A stretch of 30,000 nt of DNA, from NCBI GenBank assembly GCA_963170055.1, contig CAUJGJ010000185.1, forward strand, positions 5,774,492-5,804,491, read 5' to 3'. Origin of the DNA: Halisarca cf. caerulea. Taxonomy: Eukaryota; Porifera; Demospongiae; Chondrillida; Halisarcidae. The translations under genes were made by a program, and so were the position numbers. Below the pieces are notes generated by a model. The model was not told the DNA's origin, did not search any database, and worked only from the letters and a program-made list of their open reading frames with translations. This document shows, piece by piece, positions 1 to 25,077 of this stretch. The first letter of the stretch is position 1, and every line of letters begins with the position of its first letter.

Positions 1-26
1 CACACACACACACACACAGTTCTCAC

Positions 27-3856
<3,830 letters not shown>

Positions 3857-4130
3857 GAGCGCCTTCCGACTGGAGGAATTCGTATACAAGAGGGGAACGA
3901 AGCGGATAACCCGTGACCTAGTCTCGTACCCAGACCCACTTCCGCCCGCCATTCTTCTCGGCCAAATAAAATGGCGGGCGGAAGTGGGTCTGGGTACGAG
4001 ACTACCCGTGACCTCACCTGTCCAAGTGTATTTCCAGTTTCAATTTAAATCTGCAAATGTAAACTGGAAACCACACTCCTCCCAAAGTCACGTGATCAGG
4101 GGTGTTTCCCTTCCCTGTTGCCTATCCGTC
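3857..4130. promoter_or_regulatory. Divergent promoter region of WDFY2-like and DIS3
   Basis: Only 274 bp separate the two start codons, so promoter and 5' UTRs of both genes must fit here unless non-coding first exons exist. A palindromic E-box TCACGTGA lies at 4088-4095, 35 bp before the DIS3 ATG. An 86-bp foldback element occupies 3919-4004. No TATA box is evident. Confidence 0.6.
3919..4004. mobile_element. 86-bp foldback mini-transposon with 9-bp target duplication
   Basis: A perfect 35-bp inverted repeat (3919-3953 and 3970-4004) with a 16-bp loop. Termini are TAGTCTCG and CGAGACTA. It is flanked by the direct repeat CCCGTGACC (3910-3918 and 4005-4013). A 9-bp duplication points to Mutator-like or Merlin-like transposition. 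It is non-autonomous and has no coding capacity. Confidence 0.9.
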
Positions 4131-7100
4131 ATGTTGTCTTCTAAGACGTTTGTGAAGAAAACCAAAAGTGGTGGTGTTTTAAAAGTTGTGAGGGAACATT
4201 ACCTCAGAGATGATATTTCTTGTGGAGTAAAAGGCTGTTCTTCATGTTTAAGGAGTAGTCAAGATAGGGAAAACTTTCCCCTGGATCCAACAGCAGAATC
4301 AATGGCCTCCCTATGTCCGTATCCTCATTTTCTTATTCCGGATACCAACGTCGTCCTGCACCAGATGGACTTTTTGGAGGACCCAGCCATATGTAATGTG
4401 GTCATCCTTCAGACTGTGCTGCAAGAAGCTAAACACCAGAGCTTGTCTCTGCACAAAAGGTACGTCATATGCTCACTAGTAATCCCGCGTAGCCAACTCA
4501 TTCTCGCCAAGCAAGATTGGGTCAGCTACGCCAGACTAGCTCACTAGGTAGTGCCAATTGCAATGTATGCTTCTTGTCTGTTGTCCTTCATGTGCTATTT
4601 TCCCACTGAAGGTTGAGAGATGTCATTGCCCGGGACTCAAAGGCATTTTTTGTCTTCTCCAATGAGAACCACAAGGACACATACCTTGAAAGAAGGGCAG
4701 GAGAGAGCCCAAATGACTATAACGACAGAGCTATTAGGAAGGTCGTCTCTTGGTACCAGGACCACCTGAAGGAGTCAAAATCACTTTCTTCAGTTAAAGT
4801 GGTCTTGCTCTCCGAAGATCAGGAAAACGTCTCCAAAGCAGTATCCTCTGGATTGCTGGCCAGTAGTGTACATGACTATGCAGGAAGTATTGATGGCCAC
4901 CCACACCTTATAGACAGAGTGGCGAGATTTGGTCAGGTTGCTATGGATACGACTGACAGCACACATGCATCTTCAGCAAATCCCATCTTCGAGGACCACC
5001 TGTCACTGGTTGCATTAAAGCGAGGAATTGAAGGCAGAAAGTACCTCCAAGGTGTGTACCATGCGTCCAGGGACAACAGGCAAGAAGGATTTGTTGCTGT
5101 ACAAGGACAGGAAAGATGGATCCTCGTGAGGGGACTCCCAAGTGTCAGCCGTGCAGTTGATAATGACATTGTTGCTGTCGAGATGCTCCCCAAAGAGGAG
5201 TGGACCACTCCATCGGGTATTGTTGAAGATGATGAACAACTTGCTGAGAAAGAAGCCCGGGGGGAGACTGGCCACATCCTGCTTAAGGACACAGCAGAAA
5301 CCAGTAGTAAAAGTGTGGATGCTGTGACAGCTCACCCAACCGGGAAGGTTGTGGGGATCATCAGGAAGAACAGAAGGGCTTACTGCGGTACTCTCTGCCC
5401 CTCCCTTGATTTGTCATCAAAGCAGCATATTTTCATCCCTGCTGATCGAAGGGTACCTCACATCCTCCTGACAACAAATAATGCCCAGCAGATGCTTGGG
5501 AAGAGGATTGTAGTTAGTATCGATGACTGGTCCAGATATTCCCCCATTCCTCGTGGCCATTTTGTCCGCACTCTAGGCCCAATCGGTGACAAGGAAGCAG
5601 AGAATGAGGTACTACTACTGGAACACGACGTACCTTACCAACCTTTCTCCTCAGCTGTCCTAGCAGACCTGCCCACACTCCCTTGGAGGATTTCTGAAGA
5701 GGATCGCAAGAAGCGAACTGATCTTCGTCATCTTCCCATATGCAGTGTAGACCCACCAGGGTGTACAGACATCGATGATGCTCTGCATTGTAGGGAACTG
5801 GAGAATGGTAACTTTGAGGTTGGTGTCCATATAGCCGACGTGTCGCACTTCATTCGTCCCGGGACAGCACTGGACAGAGAGGCAGCCGAGAGGGGAACCA
5901 CCGTCTACCTCTGTGACAAGAGAATTGACATGGTGCCCGAGCTCTTGAGTTCCAATCTCTGTTCACTTCGGGAGGGGGAGGAGCGTCTGTCCTTCTCCTG
6001 CATCTGGGAATTGACTACAAAGGCGGACATTTTGAATACAAAGTTTGTTAAAAGTGTTATTTCCTCCAGAAAGGCGTTCACTTATGCTGAGGCACAGCTC
6101 AGAATTGACGATCCTTCACTTCATGATGAAATCACTCTTTCTCTTAGAGGTCTTAACTATCTGGCCAAAATACTCAAGCAGAAACGTATCGACAATGGAG
6201 CACTAACGCTGGCTTCTCCAGAGGTTCGTTTTGAGATTGACAGCGAGACGCATGATCCTATTGATCTAGAAACCAAGGAGATGAAGGAGACAAACTCACT
6301 TGTCGAGGAGTTCATGTTACTTGCAAACATTTCAGTTGCCAAAGCAACTTTCCGAGAATTTCCCCACTGTGCTCTTCTCCGAAGACATCCTTCACCTCCT
6401 TTGTCTAACTATGATGTCCTCATCAAGGCTGGAGGCGGGAGAGGCGTGAGCATTGCAGTGGAGTCTGCAAAGGCATTGGCTGTGTCACTCTCCGAGGCCA
6501 ACATACCTTCTGAGCCGTACTTCAACACCCTTCTCCGTATCCTGGCAACTAGGTGTATGATGCAAGCATTGTATTTCAGTTCTGGGAAAATCCCTCCAGA
6601 AGACTTCTTTCATTATGGGCTGGCCACACCCATCTACACCCACTTTACCTCTCCAATTCGCCGCTACGCTGACCTGATGGTTCACCGTCTGCTGTCAGCA
6701 TCCATTGGTGCAGACAGTACCTATCCCGATCTTCTTGACAAGGAGAAGATGCAGAAGTTGTGCGACAGGCTGAATCGACGGCACAAGATGGCACAGTACG
6801 CACAGCGATCATCCATCCAGCTACACACACAGATTTACTTCCGGAATCGATCAGCAGTCAACGACGCCTACATTTTGATGGTAAAGAAGAATTCTCTTCA
6901 AGTCTTCCTTCCGAAGTATGGATATGAGGGTCATATCCTTCTTGACACGCCAGTGACTGTTGGAGACAGTGCTGAGAAGAGTTACCTTGATACCCATTTC
7001 AATGAGTGTGACCTGTCAATACTAGTTGAGGGCCACATGTTTCGGGTGTTTGATCCCCTCAGAGTGAGGCTTGTGGTGCAGCGATCCAGCCTTCAGGACT

Positions 7101-7201
7101 CCAAGGTTGTCCTTCAGTTGGTCTCTCCTCACATCAAAGGACTGACTGTAGAGGAGGGCAGAACTGACCAGTTTGTTCCAAAACGTCCCAAGTTAAATTA
7201 A
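4131..7201 (+). CDS. DIS3: DIS3 (RRP44), catalytic subunit of the RNA exosome
   Basis: Two exons, 4131-4459 and 4612-7201, join in phase 2 to give 972 residues (human DIS3 is about 958). The protein is a 3'-5' exoribonuclease and endonuclease that degrades and processes RNA on the exosome core. The N-terminus has the CR3 cysteines C31, C36 and C39. A PIN endonuclease domain follows, with all four expected acidic residues present: D71 in PDTNV, E99, D148 in NDRAIR, and D179. Cold-shock domains precede the RNB exonuclease domain, whose metal-binding signature PPGCTDIDDALH contains D496, D498 and D499. The HIADVSHFIRPG and SPIRRYADLMVHRLL blocks are intact. An S1-like domain and basic tail ending KRPKLN close the protein. 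The ATG was chosen because it begins the conserved MLSSKTFVKKT segment. An in-frame reading extends upstream but is not conserved. Its only intron (152 bp) is largely a mini-transposon. Confidence 0.97.
4480..4538. mobile_element. 59-bp foldback mini-transposon inside the only DIS3 intron
   Basis: Imperfect terminal inverted repeats (left TAATCCCGCGTAGC, right end GCTACGCCAGACTA). It is flanked by a perfect 9-bp duplication GCTCACTAG (4471-4479 and 4539-4547). With its duplications it makes up about half of the 152-bp intron. Confidence 0.8.
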
Positions 7202-7442
7202 TTATATTTCGAAAGAAACACAACTCTTTAGGAATGCATGTGAGGAAGTTGTCATTGTGATCTTTTGTCACCTATTTTGAATTTTTAGGAAATTATTGAT
7301 TACTCAGTGAGATCAGCATGTGTGATTTATGATTGTGTAATCGCATACGCAAAGCTGAGTGCAAGCCTGCGTATGTGTGCATGAGGATGTGTTTATATGT
7401 ACAAGCATTATCTGCAGATATTTGAATACATACACATGTGAT

Positions 7443-7446
<4 letters not shown>

Positions 7447-7503
<57 letters not shown>
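7447..7503. repeat. (CA)n microsatellite
   Basis: Pure CA tract about 245 bp downstream of the DIS3 stop. Confidence 0.95.
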
Positions 7504-7506
<3 letters not shown>

Positions 7507-7843
7507 ACACACTTTGCATGGGTTTTGCGGCTGGTCTCCCACGCTACAAGGTCTCATCATTCCTGAGAATGAGCACTTTGTTCCTTCTCCCTATGGCCTG
7601 GCAACCTTTTTCTCTTCTTTTAATTCTTCTGCCAATTTAATTGCAGATTGAATTATCTTTTGGCAACTATACCACTTATCTTCCATATTTGATCAACACC
7701 AGATATTCATTGCACATTTTAACTGTAATAATTCATGTATGGTTGAGCTATAAGGCGCATCTTTACTATATGTGCACACACACCACATGCTTGTGGTGTG
7801 TGTGTGTGGTATAAATTCAAATGACATGTTGTGCTATATTCAT

Positions 7844-8023
7844 TAGTCTCCTGCAACCCCACTTCCACCTAGTCTCGCATAGCCCCGACTGCATTCTCGC
7901 CATTTTTATCATGGCCCGGTGATGTCAGTCCCCAAAGATGGCCGAGCGGGAATGGGTCGGCTACGCCAGACTAACTTCCGCCTGCCATTTTTTGGGAAGT
8001 GGTGCTGGGAACATGCAAGACTA
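7844..8023. mobile_element. Older foldback element split by the inner insertion
   Basis: The left part (7844-7869, TAGTCTCCTGCA then CCCCACTTCC) and right part (7974-8023, ending GACTA) together resemble the hairpin at 3919-4004, including a CTTCCGCC-GCCATT type core. Flanks TATATTCAT and GCCATTCAT share six terminal bases. Its middle is interrupted by the element at 7870-7973. Confidence 0.6.
7870..7973. mobile_element. 104-bp foldback element (inner of a nested pair)
   Basis: Termini TAGTCTCGCATAGCC and GGCTACGCCAGACTA are imperfect inverted repeats similar to the DIS3-intron copy. Flanks are ACTTCCACC (7861-7869) and ACTTCCGCC (7974-7982), a 9-bp duplication with one mismatch. Confidence 0.75.
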
Positions 8024-8416
8024 GCCATTCATTTGAATTTATAATGGCCGTCTCATCACAGGCACACTAATGTACTTGCACGACTACAGACATTCTAAAC
8101 TATGTAGCCTTGAATGTCTGCAGCTTGACAGAATTACCAAGTTTGATGACGTTATCATAACTCAACTGCAATAATAGAAAGCTTCAATAAAATGAAATAA
8201 TCATACAGATATTACATTATGATACAAAATTTAATACATCGAATTATGTAAAATAAACATACAAGTTTTAACAAGTTACCCTGAAGTTTCCTCTACCTCT
8301 GCACAATAATATATTGCAGTATACAAAGGACGCTAATATTTGATGCATTACATGTAACCATAAGATAAATTAATATCGAAAATTAAAATATATGTTCAAT
8401 TAAAATGCATCATCCT

Positions 8417-19791
<11,375 letters not shown>

Positions 19792-20217
19792 TTGTCGTTT
19801 TCAACGAGTGTGACTGGTATTCTATGGACAAAGTGATTGAATGCACAGTTTGTGGTTACACGGAACCGAGTGATGTCGGCTGAAAAGCCTGGGCAGTGAG
19901 CTGTTGCTTCAGAAATCCACCGATTCCTTGTATCCTTGATTCTTTCGTTGTCTATTTCGGTAATGATTTGACTATTCAACGCTCCTCTAAGGCTGAGGGC
20001 CGTGAGTTCACCTCTCTCCGATGATTCTCACGCTATCCTCAACTTTCGAGGGATGGCTCTCCGGCTGGGCTCTGCCTTTTATACACTGTCGTCAATGACG
20101 TCATTTGGGCGGAGTTTCAGCCAAATTTGGTTATGGGCCGAGTCTATCCGCCCACCTTTTTTGCCGTATAACTTTGCCTATGTATTCAGTAATTTACCAC
20201 AAGAGCACGTGCTCAAA
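19792..20217. promoter_or_regulatory. Divergent promoter region of POLR2A and DDOST
   Basis: The 426 bp between two outward-facing start codons. It holds a full CRE palindrome TGACGTCA (20096-20103) followed by a GC-rich GGGCGGAG. There is also a 12-bp palindrome GAGCACGTGCTC with an E-box core (20203-20214), ending 3 bp before the DDOST ATG. Both start codons sit in the same AAATGGCG context, which resembles a YY1 site. CRE and ATF-type sites commonly control secretory-pathway genes, but use here is inferred. Confidence 0.55.
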
Positions 20218-21528
20218 ATGGCGTCCAACAGAATTGCTGTGTTATTGATCTGCTTTTTGTCCTTCGCTTATGCTAAACAGAAGACTCTGGTTCTCCTGGA
20301 AAATGATTCTTTAAAGGTATCCCATTCAATATTCTTTGAAGACCTGCAAAAACGGGGTCACCAGCTCGTATTCAAGCTAGCAGATGATTCCAGCCTCAGT
20401 CTTTCAAAATACGGAGAATATCTTTATCAGAACCTAATTATATTTGCTCCTTCTGTGGAGGACTTTGGTGGGAACATAGACGTGCAAGTGATAACGGATT
20501 TCATAGATAATGGCAAAGGAAATGTGCTTGTTGCAGGAAGTTCTGCTGTTGGAGACGTTTTGAGAGACTTTGGACAGGAGATTGGCTTAGAAATGGACGA
20601 AGAGGGTACGTCTGTCATTGACCACGTCAATTATGATGTCAAAGACCAGGGGGACCACACACTGCTGGCAGTATCCCCATCCAATCTCATAGAATCAGAG
20701 ATGATTGTTGGACCGAGGACAGACGCCCCTCTTCTCTTCAGAGGAGTGGGAATGATATCCGATCCTCAGAATCCTCTCGTTTTGGAAATTCTCACGGGAT
20801 CATCAACGTCATATTCCTATTCTCCTAGTTCCCCCATCACCGACTATCCTCACGCTGTTGGTAGGAGCACTTTGTTGATTGCAGGGATGCAGGCCAGAAA
20901 TAATGCTCGTGTTGTCATTAGTGGATCAATTGACTTCTTCAGCAATGAATTCTTTGGCTCTCCTGTGTTGAAGGCTTCGGACCCTGCTGGCAAAGAGCAT
21001 GAAATGAGTGGAAATCACAAAGTTGCCAAGTCCATTGCGGAATGGGTCTTTAAGGAAAAGGGAGTCATTCGCCTTGTTTCAGTCAAACATCATCTTGCTG
21101 GGGAATCGGAGCCACCAGAAGCATACACGATCACCGATGAGGTCGTTTACACCATTACCTTGGAAGAGTTGAAGGATGGAAAATGGGTCTCCTTCACTCC
21201 TTCTGACGTTCAACTGGAGTTTTTCCGTCTTGATCCTTTTGTGTGTACTGCTTTGAAGAAATCTACCAATGGTAAGACCTTGACTCTCCAATTTAAACTC
21301 CCCGATGTCTATGGGATATTTCAATTCAAAGTGGACTACAATAGACTGGGGTACACCCACTTCTTCAGCACCACACAAGTGTCCGTGCGCCCCTTCACTC
21401 ACCTTCAGTATGAGCGGTTCATTGCTTCTGCTTATCCTTACTACATTTCGGCGTTCTCGATGATGGTCGGAGTTGTCTTGTTCAGCTGTGTCTTTCTCAA
21501 CTACCGAGAAAAGTCTAAGAAGGACTAG
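20218..21528 (+). CDS. DDOST: DDOST / OST48, oligosaccharyltransferase 48-kDa subunit
   Basis: A single uninterrupted reading frame of 436 residues (human 456). The protein is a non-catalytic ER-membrane subunit of the complex that transfers the lipid-linked glycan to Asn in nascent proteins. Residues 1-19 ([19 protein letters not shown]) form a signal peptide. The lumenal domain starts [14 protein letters not shown] and contains conserved blocks such as [33 protein letters not shown] and [13 protein letters not shown] membrane helix lies at about residues 409-427. The short cytosolic tail YREKSKKD ends in a K-x-K-x-x dilysine retrieval signal (K432, K434), suiting ER residence. The ATG was chosen because it starts the signal peptide; the frame is open upstream to about 20002 but that part is not conserved. 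Lack of introns contrasts with POLR2A next door. Confidence 0.97.
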   Translation: MASNRIAVLLICFLSFAYAKQKTLVLLENDSLKVSHSIFFEDLQKRGHQLVFKLADDSSLSLSKYGEYLYQNLIIFAPSVEDFGGNIDVQVITDFIDNGKGNVLVAGSSAVGDVLRDFGQEIGLEMDEEGTSVIDHVNYDVKDQGDHTLLAVSPSNLIESEMIVGPRTDAPLLFRGVGMISDPQNPLVLEILTGSSTSYSYSPSSPITDYPHAVGRSTLLIAGMQARNNARVVISGSIDFFSNEFFGSPVLKASDPAGKEHEMSGNHKVAKSIAEWVFKEKGVIRLVSVKHHLAGESEPPEAYTITDEVVYTITLEELKDGKWVSFTPSDVQLEFFRLDPFVCTALKKSTNGKTLTLQFKLPDVYGIFQFKVDYNRLGYTHFFSTTQVSVRPFTHLQYERFIASAYPYYISAFSMMVGVVLFSCVFLNYREKSKKD

Positions 21529-21810
21529 AACAGGTGTTACGGATTTAGGACATTTTTGCTTTACGTGTAGTTAATTGTATGCATATTGACATAATTTGGA
21601 TCCTGTCATTAATGTGTTGATATCAAAGTGTGTGAGAACATTAATGCTGTAGTAGATTACAGGGGAGCCTATATCATTGATCCAACATGCACCCTGTGAG
21701 CCTCATGTAAACCAGACATGCAGAGGCACACTACGTGGTGGGAGATTGTCAAGCACTATAATTCCTGGCCTGCGTACAGTCTGTGCATGGTAGGAAAATT
21801 GCATCATGAA

Positions 21811-21937
21811 TAATTACCGGGCGGTTTAGTGAGGTTAACTAATTCCGTCGGTAGGGGGATCTGATCTGCATGCCCACGCATTTTGGCGCGGTATAGGGGG
21901 GTCTGATCTGGGCGTCTACGAATTTCGGCGCGTAATA
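21811..21937 (-). repeat. Dispersed repeat, copy 2, with partial tandem duplication
   Basis: Starts TAATTACCGGGCGG. It carries AGTGAGGTTAACTAATTCCG and TGCCCACGCATTTTGGCG, matching the complement of copy 1. The last about 45 bp (21891-21937) repeat the preceding segment with differences (GGGTCTGATCTGGGCGTC, then TTTCGGCGCG). Confidence 0.6.
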
Positions 21938-23350
21938 AGGCATTATGGCCCAGATTACAAATTCAATCGCTGTGGGAATATCATAACATTTTAACAGCCG
22001 TTATCATGTGTTCGGTCATAACAGATCATGGCTCCCCGTCTTTTTCTCCATACTTGGTTTACTACGAACTCCTGGATAGTAAGTATAGGCTATTGTTCCT
22101 TTACCGCTACAATCATTGAGAAATCGATTCCTTGAAGTTACGTACATATAAGTTTCACAATTACAATTAAACAGAAATTTAAATACTTCACTACACAGTC
22201 AACTTTATCTGCAATGCAATGTCTTGAATACAATTATAAGAAATGAAATCCACCTTCTCTACTGCAGATTATAACAATTATTATAAATTGTGTGATAAAA
22301 ACAATGGTCGATATCCAATGTATAGTATTGTATCTATTTCTCTAAACCAGTGACAAGAGTCAAAGTTCTGCAAACTCCTAGCTTCTTCTTGGTCACACGG
22401 GACAGTCAATGGATGGTGCTGTGAGAAGTAGCAGAGGGAGAGGGAGTTATTTGAGAATGCACATGCCACAACAGTCACTGTATGCACAATATAACACATC
22501 TACGTACACAACGTACACGCACATGTTACACATGTGTGCTTAACACCTCTAAACTACATACAGGCATGATCAGAAGAAAATACTTGCATGAGTGTGATCA
22601 AAACTCCTGTTTTCACACATCATGTGTGTGTGTATAGAGTATAGAAAACTATGCATGAGTGTGTAAATGACAGTATATTATAGTAATTAGTACATGCCGA
22701 TGGGATGCATGCATGTAGTTTCCCACACATGCAAATAATGAATGAGTATTAAAATTTATGTATATAAGAAGACCTACTCATCGAGACTTGAAAGAGGGCA
22801 TATACCATGGGTGTAGGGACATATTCAGGAAGAGGGGGGCTTACATTGAAGGCAGTTAACAATACGCAGTCGTAAAACACACACACACACACACACACAT
22901 AATATTATAAGAAACTGTTTTTCTCAGATTTACAAACGATAAAGGACTGGTGTTCTTGGGTAAAATGTTACACACAAGGGAATGAATCACTTATCCATAC
23001 TCATTCTAGCAGATACAATGTCTCAATAACTCAAGGGGACTTTTATTGGTATTATTGCAAGGGGGAGGGCATGTTCCCCCTGTGCCCCTCTGGTTTCCAC
23101 ACCCATGTTAAACATACACACTTTAAATCTAATAGAACACACAAACTCACACACACACGCACACATGCACACACAACCTCGATTGGGTGGATTTTTTTCA
23201 TATACTCCTCATGATCATTCTGTTCCTGTGTATGTCTCATGTACATTGACCAAACCTGAGTGATAGTAAGTACCTCTGATAAGGGCTGATTTTGTGCCCT
23301 TCAAGGTATGTACTAAGCAAGTTCCACTGTACGCACTAAAACACTGGTTG

Positions 23351-23964
23351 CATGACGCACAGTCAAGTACATCCACGATGACGCACAGTCAAGTACATCC
23401 ACGATGACGCACAGTCAAGTACATCCACGATGACGCACAGTCAAGTACATCCACGATGACGGACGGTCAAGTACATCCACGATGACGCACAGTCAAGTAC
23501 ATCCACGATGACGCACGGTCAAGTACATCCACGATGACGCACGGTCAAGTACATCCACGATGACGCACGGTCAAGTACATCCACGATGACGCACGGTCAA
23601 GTACATCCACGATGACGCACGGTCAAGTACATCCACGATGACGCACGGTCAAGTACATCCACGATGACGCACGGTCAAGTACATCCACGATGACGCACGG
23701 TCAAGTACATCCACGATGACGCACGGTCAAGTACATCCACGATGACGCACGGTCAAGTACATCCACGATGACGCACGGTCAAGTACATCCACGATGACGC
23801 ACGGTCAAGTACATCCACGATGACGCACGGTCAAGTACATCCACGATGACGCACGGTCAAGTACATCCACGATGACGCACGGTCAAGTACATCCACGATG
23901 ACGCACGGTCAAGTACATCCACGATGACGCACGGTCAAGTACATCCAGGATGACGCACGGTCAA
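23351..23964. repeat. 26-bp minisatellite, 23 full copies plus a 16-bp partial
   Basis: The unit starts GATGACGCACGGTCAAGTAC and ends ATCCAC. The first four copies and the sixth carry CAGTC instead of CGGTC; the fifth has GGACGG. Later copies are nearly identical. It begins 166 bp beyond the PARG stop codon. Confidence 0.97.
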
Positions 23965-24129
23965 TTGCGACATGGAAAAATTACAATCATAATCATAAAA
24001 TTTGATCAGTTATTCACAATTATAAGGTACGTCTTATCTAGATAAATGAATATTTACAATAGGCTATGAATTAAAATTATAAATTCACTAAAGTGTGTCT
24101 ATCCTGCCAACAAAAGATGTGAACTTTGA

Positions 24130-24386
24130 CTAGTGCAAAAGCTCTTTCAGTAGAAGAGCAAAGAAGTCCTCCCCTACCTTGGGGCCCATGCGGGGGGCAT
24201 ATTTATCACAGCATCTGAAGACCAGCAATGCCAGCTGCCCTGTGTTCAGACCTCGCTTCTCAATGGCCTCAATCACTCTCTTCAGCTGTGGAGATAAGAC
24301 AACAATAACTACCTTCCTGCAACTGTCTAAAAAGGACTGAAACAGTGCTTTGTGGCTAAGTCATCCATCTATGCTAAATCATTCCA

Positions 24387-24475
<89 letters not shown>

Positions 24476-24862
24476 GCGTGAGCTGTCTGTCCCTAAACGT
24501 GCAATAGACCATCTCAGGTCTTCCTGATACTGATACAGCCATCCACTGAATGAGAGCCTTGAGCTGGGGATTTCCCCCGAAAGCGCCACAGCCCCAGTTG
24601 CCGGTGACAACAGGCCGAAGCAAAACACGGTGTATGTCCACCAGTCGACTCATGGATGGCAGTGAGTGCTTTTAAGTGGTTGAAACAAGTGATGAGAGAT
24701 TTGGCATACGTGCATGAAGAAATACAAAATACATGAGTACACACATAATATTATGCATACAAATACACACAAACACATGAATACACACACACACACACAC
24801 ACACATAAACACATGAACACACACAAACACACACAAACACATGAACACACACAAACACATGA

Positions 24863-24895
<33 letters not shown>

Positions 24896-24898
24896 TGA

Positions 24899-24965
<67 letters not shown>

Positions 24966-25016
24966 AACACACACAAACACATGAACACACACACACACAC
25001 ACACACAAACACATGA

Positions 25017-25077
<61 letters not shown>

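Larger units (their letters stand above)
7202..8416. other. Convergent intergenic space between DIS3 and POLR2A
   Basis: Contains the 3' ends of both genes, a (CA)n tract (7447-7503) and the nested foldback elements near 7844-8023. No canonical AATAAA was seen close to either stop codon on the coding strand. I see no further gene. Confidence 0.6.
21529..24129. other. Intergenic region between DDOST and PARG
   Basis: Holds the DDOST 3' end, the dispersed repeat at 21811-21937, short CA tracts near 22878 and 23150, and the 26-bp minisatellite. Between 21938 and 23350 I see nothing else: AT-rich sequence without a conserved open frame. The two genes are convergent. Confidence 0.6.

Noticed and set aside
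20002..20217. In-frame N-terminal extension of DDOST
   Set aside because: The extension crosses the promoter and would bury the signal peptide; the ATG at 20218 fits the family.
20800..20850. A YSPSSP heptad-like match in DDOST
   Set aside because: It falls in a conserved DDOST loop before the DYPHAVG block; a single chance match in an unrelated protein.
23351..23964. Possible CRISPR-like array
   Set aside because: Units are directly adjacent with no spacers, and the genome is eukaryotic; it is a minisatellite.
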